The notes below the pieces were generated by a model. That model searched no databases. It was not told where the DNA came from and saw only the letters and a list, made by a program, of their open reading frames with translations. Shown here one piece after another: positions 10,121-18,505 of a DNA stretch of 64,000 bases. Each line of letters opens with the position of its first letter. Positions within the stretch are counted from its first letter, which is position 1. The stretch is from Arcobacter sp. CECT 8983 (lineage in GTDB: Bacteria; Campylobacterota; Campylobacteria; Campylobacterales; Arcobacteraceae), in assembly GCF_004118855.1 (NCBI RefSeq), contig NZ_PDKF01000007.1, positions 62,001-126,000 of the forward strand. The letters are read 5' to 3'. A program made the position numbers and the translations under genes.

Positions 10121-10363
10121 ATGAGAGAAAACCTTCATGAGCTAAAAAAGTTTTCGTTAATAGCAATAGGTTCTATTGCTATTACGATGCTTCTTAGCTA
10201 TCATGTTGCAAATATTCTTTTTGGAGATAACTCTTTAGAAGTTTATACTTCTTTAAAAAATAAAAAAGAGTATCTCCAAAGCGAAATTAAAAGATTACAG
10301 CTTGAAAATGCTCATTTGCAAAAAGAGTATTTTGAACTAAAAAATTTGGAGCCGGAAGAATGA
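10121..10363 (+). CDS. Small FtsB/DivIC-like membrane protein with coiled coil
   Basis: This 80-residue protein has one membrane segment (about 12-34) followed by a heptad-patterned coiled coil (about 43-75), the architecture of FtsB/DivIC septum-formation proteins. It lies directly after eno, as in C. jejuni, and its stop overlaps the next start by 4 bases. A role in the divisome is inferred from architecture and synteny. Confidence 0.75.
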   Translation: MRENLHELKKFSLIAIGSIAITMLLSYHVANILFGDNSLEVYTSLKNKKEYLQSEIKRLQLENAHLQKEYFELKNLEPEE

Positions 10364-11064
10364 AAACTTTATTTACACTGTTACTACTTTTACAAGTTAG
10401 TTTAATTGCTAGGGAAAATCCTTTTCAACCAACTACTGCTTATGAAGAAGAACAAGCAAGAATGATTGAACAAAATGAGATGGATGAAAATTATGCGATT
10501 GAATTCCAAGCGGAACAACATTATATAAATGAAGTATATGAGAAGATGAATAATCCTGCTGAAGAGAAAAAAGCAGAAAAAAAAGAGCCAAAGAAGCCAG
10601 CATTAACAAAAGAAGAAGTTAAAAAGTTAATTGAAAAAGCTAAAAAAGAGACAGAAGAAAAAGCAAAAGAAATTGTAAAGAAAGCTGTTGATGAAAAGCC
10701 AAAAGAGATTGAGCAAGTTGTATATGTTAAACCTAGACTTGATGTTACTTATGAAAAACAGATGCTTCCTTTTGTAAAAGTTGAATATGATAATGACAAA
10801 ATTGATATTCACTCAGACTATAAAGTTTCTAAAAAACTAACACTTCCAGGGAAAAAGAAAATTATCTTAGATTATACTGCAAAAGAAAATTTCTATACTG
10901 TAAGAGAAAAACTAGAGTCAACTAACTTCTTAAAAGTAGCAGTAGGAAATCATAAAAAAGACGGTTATTTTAGAATTGTTGTTGAATTAGCGCAACTTCC
11001 AGAAAATTATGAAGTATCTTATAATGATGATAGAGTTACTATCGTTAGATTATACGAAAACTAA
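10360..11064 (+). CDS. Periplasmic AMIN-domain protein
   Basis: The 234-residue protein has an N-terminal signal-like segment (MKTLFTLLLLLQVSLIA), a low-complexity Lys/Glu-rich stretch at about 65-120, and a C-terminal AMIN-like domain at about 125-234. AMIN domains target proteins to the cell wall or septum. Its position after the FtsB-like gene supports a division or envelope role. The C. jejuni gene in this place is the glycoprotein CgpA. I see no D/E-X-N-X-S/T glycosylation sequon here. The charged stretch is probably a flexible spacer. Confidence 0.75.
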   Translation: MKTLFTLLLLLQVSLIARENPFQPTTAYEEEQARMIEQNEMDENYAIEFQAEQHYINEVYEKMNNPAEEKKAEKKEPKKPALTKEEVKKLIEKAKKETEEKAKEIVKKAVDEKPKEIEQVVYVKPRLDVTYEKQMLPFVKVEYDNDKIDIHSDYKVSKKLTLPGKKKIILDYTAKENFYTVREKLESTNFLKVAVGNHKKDGYFRIVVELAQLPENYEVSYNDDRVTIVRLYEN

Positions 11065-11075
11065 AAAACTTTAAT

Positions 11076-12242
11076 TTATTTAGCCACTTTCGCAGGTGGC
11101 TTTATAAAATTAGATAAAACTCTAATAGCAACCATTACAATCAATACTTCCATAATAGCAGCTAAAATAAAGGCATAATAATAAAACTGTGTAATAGAAT
11201 GATTATTATATGCAATTGTAGCAACCGCAATTAAAAGTGTAATAGGCATAGAGTGAGAAAGCCCTACCATATAAAATTTATTCCATCCCATTTCTTTAAC
11301 AAATAGTAAAGATGCAACAAATCTAATACCTATCATTGCAATAGTGATTAAGAAGGCTTTTACTACCAAACCATCTTCAAATAAAGACTCTAATTCAAAA
11401 GATGAACCTACATAAATAAAGAAAATAGGAACAAGCCAACCAAAACCAAAGTGCTCTAACTTATGAGGAAGTTGTTTATTATGCTCTTCAAAGAATGTAG
11501 TAATAAAAGTTCCTGCAATAAATGCCCCAAAAGCAACTTTAAGATTTAATAACATCATCACTGCAATCATAAGAAAGAATATCCCCATAGATAGTCTAAT
11601 ATCTTGTTCTTGATGATCATTTTCTGGCATAAGTACTGCTTTAATTTCTGGGTACCACCAAATAAGATTATGGAAAAACTTATAAATAACAACCATAAAA
11701 ATAAGAAAAAGAATAAACAAGGTCATTGTTCTATAAAAATCAAAATTTATTCCAAATTCTAAGGCAGCAGTAACAGTTGTAAGTGCAAAAATAGAAATAA
11801 TTTCTCCAATTAGTCCTACTGTAATTGCTAACCTAATCCACTCTACATCCCCATACTCTTTTTTAAGTGCTGCTAATAGTCCAATGGAAATTAAAGGAAG
11901 AATTACAATAAAAATATATCCTATTTCAAGATAAATTGAACCTATTGCAGCAAGGGAAAAAAGTATAACATTATAAAAAATTGATTTTCGTAAGAGGTTC
12001 CCTGAGATATTTATAATCTTTTTTAAATCAACTTCAAGCCCAGCTAAAAACATCAAATAAAGGAATCCTAATTGAGCGACAAGCTTTAAAATAGAGTGTT
12101 CTACAATAAAAGCAAAATATGCAGCTAAAGCTCCAAGTATTATTTCAATAGTAATTGTTGGAAGCTTTACAACTTTTGATATTAAGGGAGAAGTAAAGAT
12201 TATCAAAGAGATTGATATTATAATTAAGATTTCTTCACCCAT
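11076..12242 (-). CDS. CPA2-family cation:proton antiporter
   Basis: This 388-residue membrane protein has about eleven to twelve hydrophobic segments and the Na+/H+ exchanger fold of the CPA2 (KefB/GerN-like) family. LAGLEVDLKK near residues 67-76 matches the conserved acidic motif after the early helices. It lacks the C-terminal TrkA-N/RCK domain of full KefB/KefC, so it is the short form. It probably exchanges K+ or Na+ for H+. It ends convergently with the AMIN gene and follows bioB by 11 bases. Confidence 0.85.
   Translation of the reverse strand: MGEEILIIISISLIIFTSPLISKVVKLPTITIEIILGALAAYFAFIVEHSILKLVAQLGFLYLMFLAGLEVDLKKIINISGNLLRKSIFYNVILFSLAAIGSIYLEIGYIFIVILPLISIGLLAALKKEYGDVEWIRLAITVGLIGEIISIFALTTVTAALEFGINFDFYRTMTLFILFLIFMVVIYKFFHNLIWWYPEIKAVLMPENDHQEQDIRLSMGIFFLMIAVMMLLNLKVAFGAFIAGTFITTFFEEHNKQLPHKLEHFGFGWLVPIFFIYVGSSFELESLFEDGLVVKAFLITIAMIGIRFVASLLFVKEMGWNKFYMVGLSHSMPITLLIAVATIAYNNHSITQFYYYAFILAAIMEVLIVMVAIRVLSNFIKPPAKVAK
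11082..11101 (+). terminator. Hairpin at the end of the recA-AMIN run
   Basis: AGCCAC and GTGGCT form a 6-base GC-rich stem around an 8-base loop, 17 bases after the AMIN gene stop, followed by TTATAAAA. It lies inside the last codons of the convergent antiporter gene. Confidence 0.45.
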
Positions 12243-12253
12243 TAAATACCTAC

Positions 12254-13105
12254 TTAGTTTCTTTCTCTAATAACTTTAATACCTTGCTTTTCAAGCTCAG
12301 CTATATCATCAGCAGGTGTTCTTCCAGCAGTTGTTAAATAATCCCCGATAACAAAGGCATTTGCACCTTTTTCAAAGATTTTATATTGCTCATCACCAAA
12401 CATTAGTTCTCTTCCACCTGCAACCATTATTTTCATTGCATTTGGCACCATCTTTCTAGCTAATTCAATTAATTCAAAAGCTTCTTCTCTTGTAACAGTA
12501 TTTTCAACTAAAGGCAATGCTTCATTTGGATGAAAAAAGTTTAAAGGTACATTCATAGGTTCTAATGATGCAATAGATTCAAGCATAGAAACTCTTTGTT
12601 CTTGAGACTCACCTAAACCAAAAATACCACCACAAACAAGTCTAAGACCTACTTCTTTTACATTTTTACATGTTTGGTATCTCTCATCCCAAGTATGAGT
12701 TGTTACAATCTCTGGATAAAAGTCTCTTGCTGTTTCAAGATTATGATTATATGCATCAACTCCAGCTTCCTTTAAAGTCTGTAGTTGCTCAACTGAAGCT
12801 GTACCATTACATGCAATTAAAATAAGTCCTAAATTCTCTTTTTTTACTGCCCTTGCAGCTTCACAAACAAAAGCTAGTCTTTTATCATTTAAACCTTTTC
12901 CTGCTGTTACAAGACAGAAACCATTTGCATTATTAGCTCTTGCTCTTTTTGCTTCTTCAACAATTTGTTCAATTGCTTTTTTCTTATATCTTTGAATATC
13001 AGCTTTATACTTTACACTTTGCGTACAAAACTTGCAATCTTCATTACATGTACCACTTTCTATATTACAAATAGCACATAAAAAAATCTCTTTATTTTCG
13101 CTCAT
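12254..13105 (-). CDS. bioB: Biotin synthase, short Campylobacterota form
   Basis: This is a 283-residue radical-SAM enzyme with the cluster motif CNEDCKFC (CxxxCxxC) near residues 20-27. Later segments (YNHNLET, CGGIFGLGE) match biotin synthase. It inserts sulfur into dethiobiotin. E. coli BioB is about 346 residues, and the shorter length is usual for this phylum. It overlaps the end of the phosphoesterase gene by 14 bases. No other bio gene is nearby. Confidence 0.93.
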   Translation of the reverse strand: MSENKEIFLCAICNIESGTCNEDCKFCTQSVKYKADIQRYKKKAIEQIVEEAKRARANNANGFCLVTAGKGLNDKRLAFVCEAARAVKKENLGLILIACNGTASVEQLQTLKEAGVDAYNHNLETARDFYPEIVTTHTWDERYQTCKNVKEVGLRLVCGGIFGLGESQEQRVSMLESIASLEPMNVPLNFFHPNEALPLVENTVTREEAFELIELARKMVPNAMKIMVAGGRELMFGDEQYKIFEKGANAFVIGDYLTTAGRTPADDIAELEKQGIKVIRERN

Positions 13106-13610
13106 ATTTTATCTCTTTTTCTAAAAAACTATTTTCATTTATATTTCTTGAGTAATACTTGATTATATACTCATTTTCATTAATTTCTAACATCACACAC
13201 TCAATCAAAGGTTTCTCTCTAGCACAAACTTCCCCTGGATTTATAAATAAAGTTCCATTATTATACTGGCACTCAAATATATGTGTATGTCCAAAAATCA
13301 CAACATCACTATCATTTGCATTTAAATAAAAAGGTAAATGCATCAACTTAAATTTTATATCTTTTATCTTAAAAAGATATGGCTCTTGTTTTATATTATA
13401 TTTATTAACATAGGACAATAAAGAGGAATCATTATTTCCAAAAACTGATATATATTTAAGGTTAGAATTCTCTAAATGTTGTAAATTCTCTTCTATACAC
13501 AAGTCCCCTGCATGCACAAGATATTCACACTTCTTTTCTTTTAAGTGCTCAATCACTTCTTGGGTATAGTCACTTCTATGGTGACTATCCGATAATATTC
13601 CTATTTTCAT
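13092..13610 (-). CDS. YfcE-type metallophosphoesterase
   Basis: This 172-residue calcineurin-like phosphoesterase shows the metal-binding motifs in order: SDSHH (7-11), HAGDL near 33-37, GNND near 58-61 and GHTH near 107-110. The family hydrolyses phosphodiesters in a metal-dependent way. The natural substrate is unknown. It starts directly after the topA stop and overlaps bioB. Confidence 0.88.
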   Translation of the reverse strand: MKIGILSDSHHRSDYTQEVIEHLKEKKCEYLVHAGDLCIEENLQHLENSNLKYISVFGNNDSSLLSYVNKYNIKQEPYLFKIKDIKFKLMHLPFYLNANDSDVVIFGHTHIFECQYNNGTLFINPGEVCAREKPLIECVMLEINENEYIIKYYSRNINENSFLEKEIKYERK

Positions 13611-15983
13611 CTATTTAGTTGTTTTTTTAGTAGTTGCCGTTTTCTTAGTTGTTGTAGATTTTTTTCTAGTTGTTTTCTTTGCAGGTGCTTTTTTAGCTGT
13701 TGTCTTTTTTGCACCAATCTTTGATTTAGGATCTTTTTCTATTATTTCTAATACTTGCTCTAAAGTTAAGTCTTCAGCTTCAACACCCTTTGGAATTTTA
13801 AAGTTTTTTCTTCCCTTTTTAATATATGGACCATATCTTCCTATTAAAACTTGAACTTTTTCTTCTGGAAAATCTTTAATTAAAGCTTTTGCTTTTGCTT
13901 CAGATATTTCTTTTATAACCTCTTTTGCTCTATCTTCTTTTATAGTATAAGGGTCATCTTCTTTTAAAGAGTAGTATGTTGATTTAACTTGTAAATATGG
14001 ACCAAATCTACCAATATTTGCTTTAATATCTTCACCTTCATCTGTTTGACCCACGACCCTTGGAAGAGTAAATAAAAATAGTGCTTCTTCAAGTGTAATA
14101 GTATCCATATTTAAATGATTAGGAATAGCTACAAACTTTGGCTTTTCTTCATCATCTTTTGTTCCAATTTGAACAAATGGACCATATCTTCCAACTCTTG
14201 CACTAATTGGCTTACCTGATTTTGGGTCTGTTCCTATTTCTCTAATTTGTAAATAGTCTTCTTTATTTACACTCTCTTCTTTTTCATCAATAGTCTTTTT
14301 AAAACCACCATAAAAATCATTCATTACTTGTTGCCAAGCAATTTTACCTTCTGCAATATCATCAAACTCTTCTTCAACTTTAGCAGTAAAACCTAAATCA
14401 ACAATTTCAGGGAAATGGTCAACTAAAAAGCTATTTACGATTTCACCTGTAGCAGTTGGGGCTAGTTTTTTATCTTCTGTTTTTTCTACATATTCTCTTT
14501 GTTGAATAGTAGAAATAGTTGGTGCATAAGTAGAAGGTCTTCCAATTCCTTCACTCTCTAATTTTTTAACTAAAGAAGCTTCTGTATATCTTGCTGGTGG
14601 TTTAGTAAAATTTTGTTCTAAATCTAGTTTTTCTAAATCTAAAACTGTATCTTTTTTAATAGTTGGTAAAATCTTTTCACTACTATCTAAAGCGCTTTCT
14701 GGATTATCACTTCCTTCAGTATAAGCTTTCATAAATCCAGCAAAAACAATTCTTTGTCCCTTTGCTTGAAACTCTAATTCTTTATCTTTTCCAGCTTCTA
14801 TTTTATATGTAGTATTTGCAATAACAGCTGGTGCCATTTGTGTTGCAAGTGTTCTTTTCCAAATTAAAGAGTAAAGTCTAAATTGAGCTGGCTCTACATA
14901 TGCTTTAATGTCACTTGGTTTTAGCGCCATATTAACAGGTCTAATTGCTTCGTGAGCTTCTTGTGCACCTTTAGCTTTTGACTTATATGCTCTTGGTTTA
15001 GATAATGAATACTCTTTCCCATATTCAGTTTCAATTACTTCTTTAGCTGCGCTTGTAGCAACTTTTGAAAGGTTAAGTGAGTCTGTTCTCATATAAGTGA
15101 TTAAACCACCTGTATGATTTGGAATATTTCCAACATTTCCTTCATATAATTGTTGAGCAATTACCATTGTTTGCTTAACTGAAAGCCCTATTTTTCTACT
15201 TGCTTCTTGTTGCAATGTTGAAGTAGTAAATGGAGCTGCTGGATTTCTTTTTGATTCTTTTTCTTCAATATCTACTAAAGTGAAGTTAGAAGCTAAAGCT
15301 GAAGCCTCAATCTCTTTTGCTTCTTCTTCATTTCTAATTTTTTTAGCTTTCCCATCAACTTTTGCTAATATTGCTTCAAGTTCTGGATTTGCGAAGTTTG
15401 ACTTTATTTTCCAAAACTCTTCAGGCTCAAATGCTCTAATTTCATTCTCTCTATCAACAATAATTCTAACTGCAACTGATTGAACTCTACCTGCACTTAG
15501 ACCATATCTTACTTTCTTCCAAAGTAAAGGAGAAAGTTCATAACCAACTGCTCTATCAAGAATTCTTCTTGCTTGTTGAGCATCTACTAGATGTTGATTT
15601 ACTTCCCTTGGATTATTAATAGCTTCTAAAATAGCATCTTTTGTGATTTCATGAAAAACAATCCTTTTTAATGGATTTTTTTCTATTTTTAGTGCAGGAA
15701 TTAAGTGCCATGCGATAGCTTCTCCCTCTCTATCTTCATCGGCTGCTAGGTAGATTGTAGTATCTTTTGTAATCTCTTTTTTTAAATCACTAATAACTTT
15801 TTTCTTATCAGTTGAAACCAGATACTTTGGTTCAAAATTATTTTCAGGATCAAATCCCAACTTTGACTTTGGAAGATCTCTAACATGCCCCATTGAAGCC
15901 ATTACTTTGAAATCTTTTCCTAAAAACTTTGATATTGTTTTTGCTTTTGCGGGAGACTCTACTATTACTAAATTTTTCACCAA
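13611..15983 (-). CDS. topA: DNA topoisomerase I
   Basis: This 790-residue type IA topoisomerase begins with the Toprim domain (VESPAKAKT, 8-16; AADEDREGEAIAWHL near 80-94). The catalytic tyrosine is in ITYMRTDSLNLS near residue 298. C-terminal repeats of the GRYGPYI/GRFGPYL type replace the zinc fingers of E. coli TopA. The last 30 or so residues are a Lys/Thr/Ala tail that should bind DNA. It relaxes negative supercoils. Confidence 0.97.
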   Translation of the reverse strand: MVKNLVIVESPAKAKTISKFLGKDFKVMASMGHVRDLPKSKLGFDPENNFEPKYLVSTDKKKVISDLKKEITKDTTIYLAADEDREGEAIAWHLIPALKIEKNPLKRIVFHEITKDAILEAINNPREVNQHLVDAQQARRILDRAVGYELSPLLWKKVRYGLSAGRVQSVAVRIIVDRENEIRAFEPEEFWKIKSNFANPELEAILAKVDGKAKKIRNEEEAKEIEASALASNFTLVDIEEKESKRNPAAPFTTSTLQQEASRKIGLSVKQTMVIAQQLYEGNVGNIPNHTGGLITYMRTDSLNLSKVATSAAKEVIETEYGKEYSLSKPRAYKSKAKGAQEAHEAIRPVNMALKPSDIKAYVEPAQFRLYSLIWKRTLATQMAPAVIANTTYKIEAGKDKELEFQAKGQRIVFAGFMKAYTEGSDNPESALDSSEKILPTIKKDTVLDLEKLDLEQNFTKPPARYTEASLVKKLESEGIGRPSTYAPTISTIQQREYVEKTEDKKLAPTATGEIVNSFLVDHFPEIVDLGFTAKVEEEFDDIAEGKIAWQQVMNDFYGGFKKTIDEKEESVNKEDYLQIREIGTDPKSGKPISARVGRYGPFVQIGTKDDEEKPKFVAIPNHLNMDTITLEEALFLFTLPRVVGQTDEGEDIKANIGRFGPYLQVKSTYYSLKEDDPYTIKEDRAKEVIKEISEAKAKALIKDFPEEKVQVLIGRYGPYIKKGRKNFKIPKGVEAEDLTLEQVLEIIEKDPKSKIGAKKTTAKKAPAKKTTRKKSTTTKKTATTKKTTK

Positions 15984-16047
15984 ATCATACCTTACACTAA
16001 TTTTAAGCTTTGAATTCTAACATAAAAAAATGAAAACTCTATTAAGC

Positions 16048-16827
16048 TTAATATATAATTATTTCTTCTTCTATTTCTATATTAAATTCATCTTTTATTC
16101 TCTGTTTTGCTAGGTTAATTAAAAAAATTGCATCCTCAAAACTACCCTTGCCATAATTAACTAAAAAGTTTGAATGCTTTTGGCTAAATCCCATTTCACC
16201 CTTTTTAAAACCTTTTAAACCAACTGCTTCAATTAATCTTCCTGCGAAATCACCTTTTGGGTTTTTAAAACAACTTCCCGCACTAGCAACTTGTGGTTGA
16301 TTATCTCTCATTTGTTTAAAAAGTTCTGCTTGTTCTTTTGAAAATCCATATTCAATATTAAATACAACCTCATAAACTATTGTATCTATTTTAGTTTCTC
16401 TATAAGAATATTCAATATCATCTTTTTTAATATATCCATCTTTTGTTTTTATTGAATGAATATAATTAAAAATTTCCCATTGTTTAAGTCCTGCATTCAT
16501 TTTAACTAAGCCACCAAGACTTCCTGGAAGTTTTCCTAAAAATTCTAAGTTTGCTAAGTCATTCTTTTTTGCATATGAAAGTAGCTTTCCAGATTTTGTA
16601 GCACAGCCTACATATAAAAGGTTATCTTCTTTTCTTATATAATCAAAGGCTTCACCTAAAACTGCAAAGTTTGGATGAGTATTTGAAATAAGAACATTAT
16701 TTGCTCTTCCTAAAATAACATAATTACTATAATCACCAATCTCATTTATAACTAGAACTTGCGCTTTTGGTCCTATGTGAATAGAAGAGTACTTTGAAAA
16801 ATCTATCTCTTTAGTATAATTATTCAT
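16048..16827 (-). CDS. murB: UDP-N-acetylenolpyruvoylglucosamine reductase
   Basis: This 259-residue FAD-dependent MurB reduces the enolpyruvyl ether to UDP-MurNAc in peptidoglycan synthesis. FAD-binding residues fall in the GKLPGSLGGLVKMNAG region, and the catalytic serine is in SAGSCFKNP near residue 180. The C-terminal EAVGLKGFKKGEMGFSQKHSNF block is characteristic. The protein is shorter than E. coli MurB (342) and matches the compact type II form. It starts 17 bases after mqnD. Confidence 0.95.
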   Translation of the reverse strand: MNNYTKEIDFSKYSSIHIGPKAQVLVINEIGDYSNYVILGRANNVLISNTHPNFAVLGEAFDYIRKEDNLLYVGCATKSGKLLSYAKKNDLANLEFLGKLPGSLGGLVKMNAGLKQWEIFNYIHSIKTKDGYIKKDDIEYSYRETKIDTIVYEVVFNIEYGFSKEQAELFKQMRDNQPQVASAGSCFKNPKGDFAGRLIEAVGLKGFKKGEMGFSQKHSNFLVNYGKGSFEDAIFLINLAKQRIKDEFNIEIEEEIIIY

Positions 16828-16844
16828 TATTCACTTTTCACTAT

Positions 16845-17708
16845 TCATTTAGAACGAAGTTCCTCATATTCACTTGGAATTAAAAAATCTTTTGCTTTTA
16901 CTTGAGCTTCATAAAAACCATGCTTATATCCTAATTCATATAGCTTGTCTAAAGCTTCATATTGAATATCACTTAATTGAACTGAATTATCATTTGCATA
17001 AAGGTCTAAATAGTTATCTAAAGTATTGGCATCTACTCTAATAAGACCTTTTTCAAGTAACATAGGAGCTAAAACTTTTCTATTTTTATTTGCAACATCA
17101 ACGGCTTTTATTAAAGTATTTTCATAATCAATTGCATTAGTTAAAGGAAGTGATCTTCTTAAACACATTCCTCCAAGAGGTAAAGGTAATCCTCCACCAC
17201 TTAACTCTTCCCAAATATCCCACATCTCTTTTTCTACTTCAAGTTCTTTATCAAAAGTAAGAATTGATTCATGAATTAAAACACCAGCATCAACAGTTCC
17301 CTCTAATACTGCTTGCTCAATATCTAAAAAGTTCATATATGTGATTCTAGCTTCTGGATAAGCTATTTTAAAAAGTAATGCATTTGTTGTAAACTCACCA
17401 CTAAGAGCTACTTTGAAGTTTCTTTTTAGCTTTACATCTTTTTTCTTTACTAACTTAGGACCATAGCCTTCACCAAAAGATACAGCAGTTTTTAAAAGTG
17501 CAAAATCTTCTTTAACAAAAGGATAAAGAGCAAAAGAGATAGCACAAATGTCATACTCACCTTTTAAAGTTGCTTGGTTTAATGTTTCAATATCCGCTGC
17601 AATATTAGTAAACTTTGCATCTTTAGGAGTAACCCATCCAAATTTAATCGCATAATACATAAAAATATCATCAGCATCAGGAGAGTGTGCAACACTTATT
17701 TCTTTCAA
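16845..17708 (-). CDS. mqnD: 1,4-dihydroxy-6-naphthoate synthase (futalosine menaquinone pathway)
   Basis: The 287-residue protein has the periplasmic-binding-protein-like fold of MqnD. It opens with SVAHSPDADDIFMYYAI, typical of the family, and has GGGLPLPLGG around residue 150 and a GxTTNALLF-like substrate loop near 105. It converts cyclic dehypoxanthine futalosine to 1,4-dihydroxy-6-naphthoate in menaquinone synthesis. Campylobacterota use this route in place of MenA-F. This supplies the quinone that complex I, encoded nearby, reduces. Confidence 0.92.
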   Translation of the reverse strand: MKEISVAHSPDADDIFMYYAIKFGWVTPKDAKFTNIAADIETLNQATLKGEYDICAISFALYPFVKEDFALLKTAVSFGEGYGPKLVKKKDVKLKRNFKVALSGEFTTNALLFKIAYPEARITYMNFLDIEQAVLEGTVDAGVLIHESILTFDKELEVEKEMWDIWEELSGGGLPLPLGGMCLRRSLPLTNAIDYENTLIKAVDVANKNRKVLAPMLLEKGLIRVDANTLDNYLDLYANDNSVQLSDIQYEALDKLYELGYKHGFYEAQVKAKDFLIPSEYEELRSK

Positions 17709-17770
17709 GACTATTCCTTCTTTATTTCATTTTCTATGGGGATTGTATCAAGTTATGGATTACTTTTTCA

Positions 17771-17836
17771 TTTAATCAAAATTATTAGATTAAAGAAATT
17801 AACTTTTTTAAGTAATGATTTTGTCACTTAAAAGTT
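17771..17836. promoter_or_regulatory. Two inverted repeats upstream of the flavodoxin-fold gene
   Basis: TTTAATC and GATTAAA (17771-17794) are perfect 7-base arms around 10 bases. AACTTTTTTAAGT and ACTTAAAAGTT (17801-17836) form a second, imperfect repeat around 12 bases. Both lie in the divergent mqnD/17883 spacer, with a TATACT-like box just downstream, so they could be regulator-binding sites. The region is very AT-rich. Confidence 0.35.
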
Positions 17837-17882
17837 ATATACTTTTGTTAATATCTATTTAGAATATAAAAAAGGTAAGGAT

Positions 17883-18476
17883 ATGATTGTAAAATTTATT
17901 GACTGTACCGAAACCTATCACTCTGATATGAATAAAATCATAGAGTTTTTATCTAATTACCTTAAATCAATGAAGATAAAAAATTACATACTAAAATTAA
18001 GTGAAATGAGAATTGTTAGATGTACACAATGTAGATGTTGTACACTAAAAAAAGGAAATTCTCCTGTTAAATGTGTTATTAAAGATGATATGAATAAAAC
18101 AATAGATGAAATAGAAGAAGCAGATGCTTATATTATTTTAGCAGATAGAAATAACCTATTTTCAGAAAATAAAATTCATGAAAAATTTTCTGAACGCTTA
18201 GTTGCTTACTATTATTGGCCTTATAGCCAAACCAATTCAACACCAAGAAGAATAAGTCTTCAAAAAAAGTCTATTTTAATAAACTACAATACAACAAAAT
18301 ATTTTTTAAACCATAGTTTCTATACTGCAAAAAGATATATGGAACATGCTTCAACTTCTATTGGAGCAAAAGTTTTAGATTGGGAAGCTATAACTCCACA
18401 AAGCAATCTTATAAAAAGTTATAGCAGTAGATTGAAAAATATGGCTGATAATTTAATAGCTTCTTTTGAAAAATAA
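17883..18476 (+). CDS. Flavodoxin-fold NAD(P)H-dependent FMN reductase-like protein with cysteine cluster
   Basis: The protein has 197 residues. RCTQCRCCTLKKG followed by KCVIKDDM (about 45-70) matches the CxxCxxC...CxxxDD loop of iron-sulfur-flavoprotein and NADPH-dependent FMN reductase relatives. The N-terminus is a divergent flavodoxin fold. It may be a redox or thiol-stress enzyme, but the substrate is unknown. A strong AAGGTAAGG ribosome-binding site precedes the ATG. It stands alone between mqnD and the nuo operon. Confidence 0.65.
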   Translation: MIVKFIDCTETYHSDMNKIIEFLSNYLKSMKIKNYILKLSEMRIVRCTQCRCCTLKKGNSPVKCVIKDDMNKTIDEIEEADAYIILADRNNLFSENKIHEKFSERLVAYYYWPYSQTNSTPRRISLQKKSILINYNTTKYFLNHSFYTAKRYMEHASTSIGAKVLDWEAITPQSNLIKSYSSRLKNMADNLIASFEK

Positions 18477-18481
18477 ATCGT

Positions 18482-18505
18482 GGGTACTAATATTTTTTAG
18501 TACCC
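18482..18505. terminator. Bidirectional terminator between the redox gene and nuoN
   Basis: GGGTACTAA and TTAGTACCC form a perfect 9-base stem around a 6-base T-rich loop. It follows the plus-strand stop by 5 bases and covers the nuoN stop on the minus strand, so it can serve both converging transcripts. Confidence 0.7.

Noticed and set aside
13611-13720. Lys/Thr/Ala repeat at the topA end as a variable tract
   Set aside because: Codons differ from unit to unit, so there is no uniform DNA repeat to slip. A basic tail is normal for TopA.
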